DNA of 64,000 bases from Acidobacteriaceae bacterium TAA 166 (lineage in GTDB: Bacteria; Acidobacteriota; Terriglobia; Terriglobales; Acidobacteriaceae), in NCBI GenBank assembly GCA_000421065.1, contig ATWD01000001.1, positions 3,402,001 through 3,466,000 on the forward strand, read 5' to 3'. The translations under genes were made by a program, and so were the position numbers. How positions within the stretch are numbered: the stretch's first letter is position 1; every line of letters begins with the position of its first letter. Positions 46,686 through 56,380 of the stretch are shown in pieces. The notes below the pieces were generated by a model that saw nothing but the letters and a program-made list of their open reading frames with translations, had not been told where the DNA came from and searched no databases.

Positions 46686-49600
46686 ATGAAGATATCGACT
46701 ACAAGACTTGTCGCTGTGATACTCTTCCTTGCCTCGCATGTCATGTTTGCGTCTGATTTCCAGTCGTTTGTCCGAACGTCGCAGTTTGCACACACGGGGT
46801 GGAGAATGCAGGACGGTGGTTTCAATGGTGTCCCATACTCCATGGTCCAGTCAGCAGATGGGTATCTCTGGATCGGAACAAGCTCTGGATTAGTTCGCTT
46901 CGACGGCGTGCGCTTTCAACCCTGGACCCCGCCGTCGGATTCATCGGCTCTCACTGATGGTGTCTATTCGCTGGGCGCAACTTCTGATGGGGGCCTGTGG
47001 ATCGGATCGTGGACACTCATGCGATGGAAAGACAATAAGTTTTCCGTCTATCCCAGCGTACGAGGAAGAATCAATGCGATTCTTGACGACCGAGCCGGAG
47101 GTGTCTGGTTTACCCGTTCGCGGATCTCAAATGAATTAGGTCCACTATGTCGTGTGGCAGATTCGACGATTAAATGCTTTGGCAAAGGAGAAGGAATCTC
47201 AATTCCTTATGCTGGAGCTCTCTTCAGAGATGCCGCAGGTGAGTTATGGGTAGGTGGCTCCGCAGGCATGGCTACAGGTAAGCCAGGACGGTTCGTGACC
47301 TTTACCCCTCCTTTTCTGAGGGCATCAAGCCTCCTGGGGGGAGTTGGCGCCTTCGAAGACGAGTCGGATGGTTCAACGCTGGTCGGAATGGTTGAGTCGG
47401 GTCCAAGCATGGGCCTACAGGAGTTTAAAGACCGTAGGTGGAATCCAGTCAAGAGACCAGGATTGGATGGAAGCAATCTCAAAGTCGATAATCTGCTCCG
47501 ATCCCGAGATGGTTCACTTTGGATCGGTACCTTTGATCAAGGGCTTTTTGTCATACGAGGACAGCGTGTCGATCATTTCACGCGTGAGGATGGTCTCTCA
47601 AGCAATGTCATCAATTGCTTATATCAGGATCGAGAGGGGAATATCTGGGTGGCCACCTCGGGTGGAATAGATCGTTTTAGCCTTCCGAGAGTAGTCACTT
47701 ACTCAACCAGAGATGGCTTAAGTTCTGATTATGCAGGTTCGGTCTTTGCCACACATAATGGCGTGGTCTGGGTCGGAAACCACGACGCCCTTGATCGCAT
47801 TCAGGACGACACCGTGTCATTTATACACGGTGAACACGGTCTGCCTAGAGGACGCGTTACCGTCTTATTAGAGTCCCCCAGTGGCCAACTGTGGGCTGGC
47901 GTCAACAACACCCTTTTGATAAGTGACGGGAGGCGATTCAACAGTCTTGCTCGTCCAGATGGCAACCCCGTCGGTACTCTTCAGAAATTAACCGCAGATC
48001 AAAGAGGGGATCTGTGGGGCGTTCCTGTACCCTCAGGCCCGACGCTTGTCCACATTCACGGATATACCGTCAGCGTAGAGACGATAGGAGACCCGCATTC
48101 AAGAATTACGGCTGTTACGCCCAGTCCCAACGGCGGGATCGCGCTGGGGTTTCGGGACGGGAAAATTGCTACCTATAAAAGCGGTGTGGTGAAGGCAATT
48201 ACGTCGATCAAAACACCGATTGAAAGCTTGCATTTTACAGAAGACGGCCATTTACTTGTTCTTTCGTCTGGGAAGATGATCGGTTGGCAATCCGGGCACG
48301 TGCAGACCTTGGGACTTAAAAATGGATTGCCATGCGATGATGCGTTTACGTTTATTGTTAGCAGGCAGGAAACGCTATGGCTCTACGCCCCTTGCGGGGT
48401 AATCGCAATTGATCATAAAGACCTTCAACGGTGGTGGCAAAACTCCAAAGCTACTTTGAACTATCGTTTGTTCGATAACTTCGATGGAGTTCAGGCAGCC
48501 CGGACGTCTTTCACCCCGGCCGCATCGGAAGGCCCAGATGGAAAGTTATGGTTTGTGAATGGATCCACTGTTCAAATGATCGATCCTTCTCATTCCGTCA
48601 CGAACGATGTGCCACCCCCGGTACATGTCGAATCGATCATTGCTGACAGGAGAAACTATCCATCTCAACAAGATCTTCGATTACCGTCGCGCACACGCGA
48701 TCTGGAAATCGACTACACCGCACTAAGTTTTATAGTGCCTCAGAAAGTCCGATTTCGCTATCGCCTTGAGGGGAGGGATGATGGCTGGCAAGAGGCTGGT
48801 GTTCGACGTCAGGCGTTTTATACCGATTTACCTCACGGTCACTATCGCTTTCGCGTCATTGCCGCCAATAACGATGGGGTCTGGAACGATCAGGGTGCAA
48901 CTCTTGAATTCTCGATTGCTCCGGCGTTTTATCAAACTGCCTGGTTCAGGTCCGCCGCGACAGCTACGGTCGCTATTTTGCTCTGGATACTTTATTCCTT
49001 GCGCCTCAAGCGCATCACGGCTGACCTTACTGCTCTGTTGGGAGAGCGTCTGCAGGAGAGGGAAAGGATCGCTCGAGAACTTCACGATACGTTGCTGCAG
49101 GATTTTCAGGCGGTCATTCTCCAATTCCAAGCAATATCCAGGCGTTTAATCATAGGGGATCCGAATAGGAAAGCTTTAGAGGACGGGCTGGACTATGCGG
49201 ACAAGGTGCTCGCTGAAGGTCGTGATCGTATTCAGGATATTCGTGCCGATCCTCCAGCAGTCGACGAGCTTTCAGATGCATTAGCACGCTATGGAAAGGA
49301 ACTTGCGCAAACTCGCTCTGCTTTTTTTGCCATGACGATAGGCGGTATCCAGCTTACGCTTGATCCCATCATCAGGGATGAAGTTTACAGAGTTGGTCGT
49401 GAGGCGATCGGAAATGCCTTTAGACACTCAAGCTGTTCCAAAGTTGAAGTTGAATTCATCTACAGTTCCACAGAACTTCGTATGAAGATTTCTGATAATG
49501 GAATCGGCATTGAGCCGGCAATTTTGACAAATGGCCGACCAGGACACTGGGGACTTTCTGGCATGCGTGAGCGAGCGAGCAAGATCGGAGCGAGACTGGA

Positions 49601-49733
49601 TATCTGGAGCAAGCCTGGTGAAGGTACCCGACTGGAAATGACTCTTCCTATATTTGCTGTGAACGAGAATAGTCGCAGGTGGAAGCTTTGGAAGAATCAG
49701 AATAACTCCAAACAGAAAGGGAATGCTCAATGA
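46686..49733 (+). CDS. Two-component-propeller sensor histidine kinase (NarL type)
   Basis: The 1015-residue membrane kinase has a signal peptide (1-22), then two seven-bladed propellers made of repeats such as SADGYLWIGTSSGLVRFDG, DGGLWIGSW, RDGSLWIGTFDQGL and DREGNIWVATSGGIDRF. A Y_Y_Y immunoglobulin-like domain follows (about 655-735), then one membrane helix (about 752-770). HisKA_3 has RERIARELHDTLLQ with phospho-His800, and the ATPase has SDNGIGIEP. It senses an external, often carbohydrate-related, signal. The gene overlaps the response regulator by four bases (ATGA). Confidence 0.92.
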   Translation: MKISTTRLVAVILFLASHVMFASDFQSFVRTSQFAHTGWRMQDGGFNGVPYSMVQSADGYLWIGTSSGLVRFDGVRFQPWTPPSDSSALTDGVYSLGATSDGGLWIGSWTLMRWKDNKFSVYPSVRGRINAILDDRAGGVWFTRSRISNELGPLCRVADSTIKCFGKGEGISIPYAGALFRDAAGELWVGGSAGMATGKPGRFVTFTPPFLRASSLLGGVGAFEDESDGSTLVGMVESGPSMGLQEFKDRRWNPVKRPGLDGSNLKVDNLLRSRDGSLWIGTFDQGLFVIRGQRVDHFTREDGLSSNVINCLYQDREGNIWVATSGGIDRFSLPRVVTYSTRDGLSSDYAGSVFATHNGVVWVGNHDALDRIQDDTVSFIHGEHGLPRGRVTVLLESPSGQLWAGVNNTLLISDGRRFNSLARPDGNPVGTLQKLTADQRGDLWGVPVPSGPTLVHIHGYTVSVETIGDPHSRITAVTPSPNGGIALGFRDGKIATYKSGVVKAITSIKTPIESLHFTEDGHLLVLSSGKMIGWQSGHVQTLGLKNGLPCDDAFTFIVSRQETLWLYAPCGVIAIDHKDLQRWWQNSKATLNYRLFDNFDGVQAARTSFTPAASEGPDGKLWFVNGSTVQMIDPSHSVTNDVPPPVHVESIIADRRNYPSQQDLRLPSRTRDLEIDYTALSFIVPQKVRFRYRLEGRDDGWQEAGVRRQAFYTDLPHGHYRFRVIAANNDGVWNDQGATLEFSIAPAFYQTAWFRSAATATVAILLWILYSLRLKRITADLTALLGERLQERERIARELHDTLLQDFQAVILQFQAISRRLIIGDPNRKALEDGLDYADKVLAEGRDRIQDIRADPPAVDELSDALARYGKELAQTRSAFFAMTIGGIQLTLDPIIRDEVYRVGREAIGNAFRHSSCSKVEVEFIYSSTELRMKISDNGIGIEPAILTNGRPGHWGLSGMRERASKIGARLDIWSKPGEGTRLEMTLPIFAVNENSRRWKLWKNQNNSKQKGNAQ

Positions 49734-50362
49734 CCTCCGCTATCCCGATCAGAGTTCTTACGGTTGATGACCATCTTCTGCTGCGCAAGGGGATAGCGGC
49801 TGTAATAGAGGAAGAGCGCGACCTCCTTCTGGTGGGCGAAGCAGCAACAGGACAGGAGGCGCTCGAACGTTTTCGAAAGTTCCGGCCTGATGTAACCCTG
49901 ATGGATATTCAATTGCCGGATATGAATGGCGTCGATGTGATCGAAGCTATCCGGAAAGAATTCCCGACGGCGCGCATCGTCGTGCTTACCACATATCGTG
50001 GAGACATCCAAGCTCTTCGCGCTCTCCATGCCGGTGCTTCCGGCTATCTGCTAAAGACCATGATTCGGAAAGATCTATTGGACACCATTCGATTGGTTCA
50101 TTCCGGACGCCGACATATTCCGTCAGAGGTCGCAGCCGAACTCGCTGGGCATATAGCGATGGAACAACTGAGTAACCGAGAGATTGAAGTATTGAAAATG
50201 GCGTCGTGCGGGATATCCAATAAGAAGATAGCGTCTGAGTTGGAGGTAACGGAGAGCACTATCAAAGGCCACATGAGCAGCATTCTCTCTAAACTCGGGG
50301 CGAACGATAGAACCCATGCAGTCACCATAGCCATGAAGCGGGGTTTTCTCGACCATCCTTAA
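49730..50362 (+). CDS. NarL/LuxR-family response regulator
   Basis: The 210-residue protein has a receiver domain with acidic pair (TVDDHLLLRKG) and phospho-acceptor Asp59 (DVTLMDIQLPD), then a LuxR-type HTH (LSNREIEVLKMASCGISNKK, VTESTIKGHMSSIL). Start overlaps the stop of the kinase gene, so it is the cognate partner. Target genes are not evident; the following 370 bases hold none. Confidence 0.94.
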   Translation: MTSAIPIRVLTVDDHLLLRKGIAAVIEEERDLLLVGEAATGQEALERFRKFRPDVTLMDIQLPDMNGVDVIEAIRKEFPTARIVVLTTYRGDIQALRALHAGASGYLLKTMIRKDLLDTIRLVHSGRRHIPSEVAAELAGHIAMEQLSNREIEVLKMASCGISNKKIASELEVTESTIKGHMSSILSKLGANDRTHAVTIAMKRGFLDHP

Positions 50363-50730
50363 GCTCTGTACCTCGTATGTTTCAGGCTATAGAGAATCGC
50401 CTTATTCCTGAAGTCTCCATCAGTACTGTGGCTTACAAGTTGACCAGCCACGCGATGTTGCTGAAGATACCGACCTCGAATGAAGGTAGTGCAGGGCGGA
50501 CGCTGCCGGTGCTACTAGCGACTCTGAAGTTTGATCGTACGCTACGTTTGCAGGCTGAAACACATCCAGCACCAGTCGAAAAACGGGCAGCTATTTGCCA
50601 AAACATCTCCCTACTGCCTAATTGCATCGCGCTAACGTTCTGTGGATAAAGGCAATGAGCGGAAGATCTTTGCACGGTGAAGATATCTGAAACGGATGTC
50701 ACCGATCGGCACAGACCATCGAATCGCAGC
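50363..50730. other. Region between two convergent genes without recognised content
   Basis: A minus-strand frame here (FTVQRSSAHCLYPQNVSAMQ) is open for 89 codons but shows no family and no ribosome-binding site. I see no terminator hairpin. Confidence 0.3.
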
Positions 50731-51126
50731 TTATGCGCGTGTCTGAAGCGCGACTTGCATGGCCCGGACGTCTACCACAATCTCGAGCCGCATCGCCGTT
50801 TGATCCTGAAATGTCCAGAGGTGCATGACCGGGATATCGAATGTCTGACTTGTCTCACGTACTGAGCCATGAGTTCGTCCAATCATGGCTACGCGATCGC
50901 CGCCGTCAATTACTTGCTTTAAGGCTATCCGGTTATCCAGATGGGTGTTGAGCTTGCCGAAGAAGAGCTTCGCCTCTTCTATTCCCAAGTATGTTCCGCC
51001 CCATGGCAGCTCTGGACTCTGAACAATTTGAATATCCGGGGAGAGGTAACTCCAGAAGGCCTGAACATCTCTTTTCTCGAACGTGTTGTAGATATTGCGG
51101 ACCAGGATCACGTTTTCTGACGGCAT
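50731..51126 (-). CDS. NTF2-like / SnoaL-like protein
   Basis: A 131-residue protein of the nuclear-transport-factor-2 fold: ILVRNIYNTFEKRDVQAFWS, SPDIQIVQSPELPWGGTYLG, VMHLWTFQDQTAMRLEIVVD. Members are small cone-shaped enzymes or ligand-binding proteins, often isomerases or polyketide cyclases; the specific role is not predictable. ATG at 51126 with AAAGGAG six bases upstream is clearly the start. It lies downstream of the SDR gene on the same strand, 123 bases apart. Confidence 0.85.
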   Translation of the reverse strand: MPSENVILVRNIYNTFEKRDVQAFWSYLSPDIQIVQSPELPWGGTYLGIEEAKLFFGKLNTHLDNRIALKQVIDGGDRVAMIGRTHGSVRETSQTFDIPVMHLWTFQDQTAMRLEIVVDVRAMQVALQTRA

Positions 51127-51249
51127 TTTGCTCCTTTTGAGCCGGGTTTGAGACTGCATGGAGAGAACCAGCGATGAACCGCCGAAATCGTTCCTGTGGG
51201 GAGCGAAGGCTATGCAATGCGGGCCGACTATTTTATGGAAAGAAGTGGA

Positions 51250-52047
51250 TCAAGCGATACTGAACGACTTGCGTATGAGAGAGCGCCACAATGATTCAGG
51301 CAGCTTATGAAGAAGCGATGCCCCCTGCGTCTCGACCGGATATCTGAGCCGGCTGGTTCCGTCAGTGGCAGCCGTGAAGATAGCCTCAGCTACCCTCCCC
51401 GGTCCGGGAAGAGTAGAGTCGGGACCTTCACTCTGCGCGACTCGTGCCTCGACAGCGCGGAGATTAGGATTGTAGGCATCATGCTGCGCAAAGGTCTGCT
51501 GGAATTTCGTTTTGATCCCACCGGGTTCGACCAGCTTAATGCGAATGTTGAACGGACGTAGTTCGTAATAGAGCGATTCGCTTAGACCCTCTATGGCGAA
51601 CTTCCCTGCGCAGTAAGGAGACATAAACGGAACCCCGAACGTTCCTGCAACGGACGATACGTTTACGATGACGCCGTGCTTCTGCTTGCGAAAGAAGGGC
51701 AGAATCTCCTGGATAATTCGGCCCGCACCGAAGACGTTTGTCTGAAAGTGCCGTTCCATGTCGTCCATCGGAATGGCTTCCAAAGGTCCGGCGAGGCCCA
51801 CGCCTGCATTATTGACGATGACATCGATTTTCCCCGCGAGCCGGATCGATTCTGTAATGGCCGAACGGACGGAGTCCTGGCTGGTTACATCAAGGGCGAG
51901 CCGGATAACATCGTTTCCCTGGCTCCAGGATCCCAACTTCTTAGGAGAGCGTGCCGTTGCGCAAACCCTCCAGCCCTGCTGAAGGAAGTATTCGGCAGTA
52001 GCCTCTCCAATACCGCTTGAAGTTCCGGTGATCAAGACTGTATTCAT
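51250..52047 (-). CDS. SDR-family oxidoreductase
   Basis: The 265-residue classical short-chain dehydrogenase has the NAD(P)-binding TGTSSGIG motif (residues 7-14), NNAG (about 80-83), the catalytic Ser in NVSSVAG and Tyr/Lys in YCAGK. Family similarity is to the oxidoreductases of the DltE/YqjQ-like group with C-terminal SLWRSLIRK tail. It would reduce or oxidise a small alcohol or ketone in the cytoplasm. It is divergent from the TetR gene, which probably represses it. Confidence 0.9.
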   Translation of the reverse strand: MNTVLITGTSSGIGEATAEYFLQQGWRVCATARSPKKLGSWSQGNDVIRLALDVTSQDSVRSAITESIRLAGKIDVIVNNAGVGLAGPLEAIPMDDMERHFQTNVFGAGRIIQEILPFFRKQKHGVIVNVSSVAGTFGVPFMSPYCAGKFAIEGLSESLYYELRPFNIRIKLVEPGGIKTKFQQTFAQHDAYNPNLRAVEARVAQSEGPDSTLPGPGRVAEAIFTAATDGTSRLRYPVETQGASLLHKLPESLWRSLIRKSFSIA

Positions 52048-52183
52048 GTCCGTCTCCTATTCGGATAATATAATCCAGAATCGACAAGTGAGTTGTCACA
52101 GGATTGTCTCTTTCGGTGCTGAAGGCTTCATGCCTTTCGCTCTATGACGGCCAGCGCTCATAATGAAAGGCAAAGGCGAATCG

Positions 52184-52768
52184 ATGGCAAGACACAAGGA
52201 ATTCAATGAGGAAGCAGCGCTACGCGGGGCTATCACCGCCTTCGCGCGAAAGGGATTTGCTGCAACATCGACCGACGATCTGATGACGACGATGAAGATC
52301 GGCCGTCAGAGCATGTATGACACATTTGGAGATAAGCGCGCTCTGTTTCTGAAGGCGCTTGCACTTTACACTCAGGAAAACCTGAGTGGAATTGCAGCTG
52401 AACTACGCAAGCCCGGTTCTGCGCTTGTCAATATTCGCAATACTCTGATGCTGTTCACGGAAAGAGGGGACATTGATCCGACGGATGGTTGCATGGGCAT
52501 CAACTCCCTTTGCGAGTTCGGGCTGCACGACCCGGAGGTTCTGGAAGCCTTACAGGGAGGAGGAAATGCTACAGCTCAGCGTCGACTGCTTCTAGCAAGT
52601 CTCAAACGAGCAAGAGCAGAGGGAGAGCTGTCGAAAGACGCAGATATCAAGGGACTCGCAGATTTCTTCGATACTACGCTTGCAGGTCTCAGGATTGCCG
52701 CGCGAGCAGGAAAGACTCGTGCGGACCTGCGACGCATCGTTGAGATAGCCGGAAAAGCATTCCAATAA
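52184..52768 (+). CDS. TetR/AcrR family transcriptional regulator
   Basis: The 194-residue protein has the TetR helix-turn-helix (AITAFARKGFAATSTDDLMT, KIGRQSMYDTFGDKRALF) and a ligand-binding domain with CMGINSLCEFGLHDPEVL, typical of the YxaF/AcrR group that regulates redox enzymes. ATG at 52184 is preferred; an in-frame ATG at 52163 is possible. Divergent from the SDR/NTF2-like pair. Intact. Confidence 0.88.
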   Translation: MARHKEFNEEAALRGAITAFARKGFAATSTDDLMTTMKIGRQSMYDTFGDKRALFLKALALYTQENLSGIAAELRKPGSALVNIRNTLMLFTERGDIDPTDGCMGINSLCEFGLHDPEVLEALQGGGNATAQRRLLLASLKRARAEGELSKDADIKGLADFFDTTLAGLRIAARAGKTRADLRRIVEIAGKAFQ

Positions 52769-53191
52769 ATAGGTAGAATCTTGTCTTCGATAGCATTAGC
52801 CGAGTTAAGTCGACTTATGGACAGATACGATCATTCCCAAGGGCGTCATCCGGAAATCAAGGTTTCACATTGACCTGCTATGGATGGGTGTCCTGCAAAT
52901 CTGTAACGCTTTATCTGAACTATCCATGCTTGCAAAACAGTAGATCTCCGCCTGTCCTGCATGTTCTCTCAGGCACCGCGAGAGAAAGACAGGCCGCGCC
53001 CGGCGACACTGCGCGGCTCTGCTTTTTCGGCTTTCAGAAAATCTTTCATCAAGAATCCGCAAAGAACACGGGAAAAAGATTTTCCGAACCTTCCGAAAAA
53101 GCGCCGCTGGGTCTTGGGAGCGGCCATCTCTCTCGCCCTCCGGGAGTGTGTCCTGAGAGATCACTCCGGGACCACAAAGGAGATCAAGGCC
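52769..53191. other. Upstream region of the DNA methyltransferase gene
   Basis: No gene is recognised. The last 30 bases hold AAAGGAG, nine bases before the methyltransferase ATG. The stretch rich in GAAAA/TTTTC motifs (about 53030-53100) could be a regulatory region of the former mobile element. Confidence 0.35.
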
Positions 53192-53896
53192 ATGCAAGCA
53201 CAAACTACAGCTCAGTTCAGCAACAGCATCATGCAGGGCGACTGCATTCAGGTCATGCATGGGATGCCTGCGAACAGCGTCGATTTCATCCTCACCGATC
53301 CGCCATATCTGGTGAACTATCGCGACCGCGACGGACGCACCATTCAGAACGATGTGAACGCCGATTGGCTCAAGCCTGCGATGCGGGAAGCGTATCGGGT
53401 GCTGAAGCAGGACCGCGTAGCGATCATGTTCTACGGATGGACGAAGATCGATGCGTTCTTCGACGCATGGAAGGCTGCGGGTTTCCAGCCGATCGGACAC
53501 CTGGTGTTCCGCAAGACCTATAGCTCAAAGAGCAGGTTCCTGCGCTATCATCACGAGCAGGCATACCTGTTGGCGAAGGGAAGACCTCCATTGCCGAAGC
53601 GGCCGCTGGCTGATGTGGTGGATATGCCATACAGCGGCAACAAGCTTCATCCGACGCAGAAACCGGTAGCGGCGCTGGCTCCGTTGGTTCGCAGTTTCAC
53701 TCTTCCTGGCGACCTCGTCCTAGATCCCTTTACTGGAAGCGGCTCGACCTGTGCAGCATCGTTGCTAACCGGGCGCAGGTATCTCGGCATTGAACTCGAT
53801 GCTGAGTTCCATGAGGCAGCCTCGCGGAGGTTAGACAGGGTGAAAGAGAGGGTCGCGAAGCGGTCCTCTCCGGTGCTCATTCCCACGTTGCGGTGA
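53192..53896 (+). CDS. DNA N6-adenine/N4-cytosine methyltransferase, beta class
   Basis: The 234-residue protein has motif IV DPPY (36-39) before motif I DPFTGSGSTCAAS (about 176-190), the order of beta-class amino-methyltransferases. The last segment YLGIELDAEFHEAASRRL completes motif I-X. It should methylate adenine or cytosine in a specific duplex DNA sequence. No restriction enzyme gene is next to it, so it is an orphan enzyme, as usual on conjugative elements, where it can protect the element from host restriction. Start at 53192 is fixed by its Shine-Dalgarno sequence; the frame is open further upstream. Confidence 0.9.
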   Translation: MQAQTTAQFSNSIMQGDCIQVMHGMPANSVDFILTDPPYLVNYRDRDGRTIQNDVNADWLKPAMREAYRVLKQDRVAIMFYGWTKIDAFFDAWKAAGFQPIGHLVFRKTYSSKSRFLRYHHEQAYLLAKGRPPLPKRPLADVVDMPYSGNKLHPTQKPVAALAPLVRSFTLPGDLVLDPFTGSGSTCAASLLTGRRYLGIELDAEFHEAASRRLDRVKERVAKRSSPVLIPTLR

Positions 53897-54243
53897 GTGT
53901 AGCCGCGTGCCCAGCGCGCCTCAAGGCGAAGGACCGCCTTGAGTTGTGATCGTCTCAGCCTTGACCCGTGCCGCGCCCGCGGATTCTTGCTGGTCATCGT
54001 GGGAATGAGTATATCCGCGCAGTCTGCGCGGGGAAGCGACTGCTTCCAGTTGAGTTCTTCCTGCGCCGTCGGACGTCAGTTTCACCCCAAGCCAGCGGTT
54101 TATCTCCCCCCATTTTTCGGTGTCCTTTTGGGACACCGCGTGGAAAATCTTTCCACCGAAAGCAGTCCCTATTAGCCCTACCTTCGCTCCAGACGTTTCC
54201 ACGGAGAGTCTCCACTCGCCGGAAAAACGAAAGGAGCAGAGAG
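53897..54243. other. Noncoding region with a strong hairpin upstream of virB2
   Basis: CTCAAGGCG (53920-53928), loop AAGGAC, CGCCTTGAG (53935-53943) form a perfect nine-pair stem but no T run follows, so it may be an RNA-processing or attenuation element rather than a terminator. Around 54230 AAAGGAG marks the ribosome-binding site of the pilin gene. Nothing else is visible. Confidence 0.5.
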
Positions 54244-54663
54244 ATGCAAACCACCCTTCCCATCAGGCGGCCTTACTTCCGGCGATTGCGCGCGCAGTGC
54301 CGGAGATGGGCCATTCCTTCGTTGATGTTCTTCGCCGCACTGCCGGTCTACGCACAGACCGGCAGCGACCCGTGGGACAACGCCGTGAACGTTCTCAAGA
54401 CCGCCTTCACCGGCACGATTGCCCAGGGTCTCAGCCTGGTCGCCATCGTCGTCGGCGGTCTGATGTTCGCTTACGGCGAGGGCCAGTCGAAGAAGATGCT
54501 CGCCGGCATCGTCTTTGGCGTCGGCATGGCGATTGGCGCGGTGAAAATTCTTTCGCTCCGAGGTCAAGACCTCCATCATTCAGGGTATTGTCGTGTTTCT
54601 CTCGCTCTTCGAGACCGACCCCGATGTGCGTCGCGTCTTCTGCCCGCCGAAGGAACTTTATGA
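54244..54663 (+). pseudogene. virB2/trbC-like pilin gene, 3' end replaced
   Basis: The frame has a leader (RWAIPSLMFFAALPVYAQT), two hydrophobic segments (GTIAQGLSLVAIVVGGLMFAY and KKMLAGIVFGVGMAIGAV), i.e. the VirB2 pilin pattern. Native proteins end a few residues after AIGAV. Here at 54541-54548 it continues out of frame into virD4-like sequence and stops at 54663. The pilin itself is therefore nearly complete but has about 30 unrelated C-terminal residues. VirB2 forms the pilus of type IV secretion systems. Confidence 0.75.
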
Positions 54664-55447
54664 CGGCAAGCCATGCGCCTCTGATCCCAACGGCGTCGTC
54701 CTGCGCCCGTTCGAGGAACTGATCGAATCCGGTGCAGTCGTTGGCCTGAACTTTCCAGTCGCCCTGAACCCGGCCCTGGCGAAGACCATCGGCACCATGA
54801 TGAAGATCGACTATCAGCGCGCCGTGCAACTGCGTATCCCAAAGATGGACGCTCATCCTGAAAGACACTATCGTCCGACCGTCTTCATCTGCGATGAGTA
54901 CCAGAACTTCGCTACAGTTGGCGGCGACAATCCCACAGGCGACGAGCGATTCCTCTCGATCTCCCGACAGCCGAAGTGCATTCCCATCGTCGCCACGCAG
55001 AGCATCTCCAGCCTTAAAGACGCGCTGCCCAACGAAGGCGTCAAGACACTCCTGCAGGCACTGCGCAACAAGGTCTTCCTTACGACCACCGATCCGGAGA
55101 CGGCCCGGTATGCGTCGGAGCTATGCGGCAAGGCCGATCGCACTCGGATCAGTTACACCGTCTCCGAGTCCTCCACCAATGCCAACGTCAGTTGGTTGAG
55201 TGGCCGCACGTCGTCCAGCAAAGGCTCCGTCTCCGCTTCGAAGGCATATCAAAAACACAAAGAACCGCTGTTCGAAGAGAAGGTCTTCTTCGACCTAAAA
55301 AATGCGCAGTCCGTCGTCGTCGCCTTTGATGGTGTCAGTCCGCTACCGCCGACGTACTGCTATCTCAAGCCTGACTTCCTGCCCATCGATATGTCGTGGT
55401 TTGAGCAGGAAAGAATCGCGTTCGATCCAGAGAGGGTACAGCAATGA
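54545..55447 (+). pseudogene. 3' part of a VirD4-like type IV coupling ATPase
   Basis: The frame (VKTSIIQGIVVFLSLFETDP, PTVFICDEYQNFATVGGD with Walker B DEYQ, IPIVATQSISSLKDAL, NKVFLTTTDPETARYASEL) is the C-terminal half of a VirD4/TraG-type coupling protein. The Walker A half is missing, being removed together with the genes that would lie between virB2 and here. The in-frame upstream stop TGA lies at the joint. An ATG at 54593 could start a truncated product of 284 residues. Its stop overlaps the start of virB11. Confidence 0.8.
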
Positions 55448-56361
55448 GCTTCGAAGTCATTATCCCGTTCCTCAAACCCATCGAGCATCTGCTCGCCAGC
55501 CGCACTGTCTCTGAGATTATGGTGAACCCCGATGGCTCTGTCTGGATGGAAGAGAAGGGCCGCATCGAGTCATTACCGGAGATCCGCTTTGAAGAAGGAG
55601 CGTTACTAACGAGCCTTGAAGTGATCGCCAACCGCTTCGGCAAGAAACTCGACGCAGACTCGCCCATCCTGAACCTGCGCCTGCCGGATGGCAGCCGCAT
55701 GGCGGCGCTCATCCCACCTGTCGTCAATCCCCAGCCCTTGCTCACGATACGAAAGTTCACCTCGCAAGGGTTCACGATGGACGATCTGATCGAGCGCAGG
55801 ATGCTCACCAGCAAGCAGGGACAACAACTTACCGATGCGGTCCGCCGCGGAGACAACCTGTTGATCTCAGGTGGGACGGGCGCGGGCAAGACGACGTTGA
55901 CCAATGTTATTGCGGATTTTATCCCCGATAACGACCGTATTCTCATCATCGAAGATGTCGCCGAGCTCTCCATACCGAAGCGTCACGTCATCTCTGCCGA
56001 AGCTCAGCTCGATACACACAAGAGCCAGATAGGATTTAGTGACCTGCTGAAAGCGGCGCTCCGCCACAGGCCGGACAGAATCATAGTAGGCGAGATCCGT
56101 GGTCCCGAGGCGCGTGTCTTTCTCGATGCGCTCAACACCGGCCATCGCGGATCGCTCTCGACGATCCATGCCAACAGCGCCAGCGATGCTCTGCGGCGCC
56201 TGGCGCAGCTCGCCATACGCGGCTCGGGTGGCGTCCTTTTGGCAGATGTCACGGAGGAATGCCGACGATCCATCGACCTGATCGCGCATGTGGCGAATCA
56301 GGATGGCTGGCGGCACGTTACAGAGATTCGCACGTCCCATGAATTCGCCGATGGAATGTGA
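55444..56361 (+). CDS. VirB11/TrbB-type secretion ATPase
   Basis: The 305-residue protein is complete: N-terminal domain (SEIMVNPDGSVWMEE), Walker A GGTGAGKTT (143-151), Asp/Glu Walker B region RILIIEDVAELSI, ALRHRPDRIIVGEIRGPEA and the His box STIHANSASDALRRL. VirB11 is the hexameric cytoplasmic ATPase that powers pilus assembly in type IV secretion. Start overlaps the coupling-protein stop by four bases. It is stranded without the other secretion genes, so it is probably nonfunctional in practice though undamaged. Confidence 0.92.
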   Translation: MSFEVIIPFLKPIEHLLASRTVSEIMVNPDGSVWMEEKGRIESLPEIRFEEGALLTSLEVIANRFGKKLDADSPILNLRLPDGSRMAALIPPVVNPQPLLTIRKFTSQGFTMDDLIERRMLTSKQGQQLTDAVRRGDNLLISGGTGAGKTTLTNVIADFIPDNDRILIIEDVAELSIPKRHVISAEAQLDTHKSQIGFSDLLKAALRHRPDRIIVGEIRGPEARVFLDALNTGHRGSLSTIHANSASDALRRLAQLAIRGSGGVLLADVTEECRRSIDLIAHVANQDGWRHVTEIRTSHEFADGM

Positions 56362-56380
56362 CGCCGCACCGAGGCCGATC

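Noticed and set aside
52870..53523. Open frame overlapping the methyltransferase in another frame
   Set aside because: Composition is arginine/histidine-rich without motifs; it is a shadow of the methyltransferase.
21700..55447. Idea that the coupling-protein piece at 21.7-21.9 kb and the one at 54.5-55.4 kb are two halves of one gene
   Set aside because: The first resembles a TraD-type ATPase after Walker A, the second a different VirD4 branch; they do not appear to be parts of one protein.
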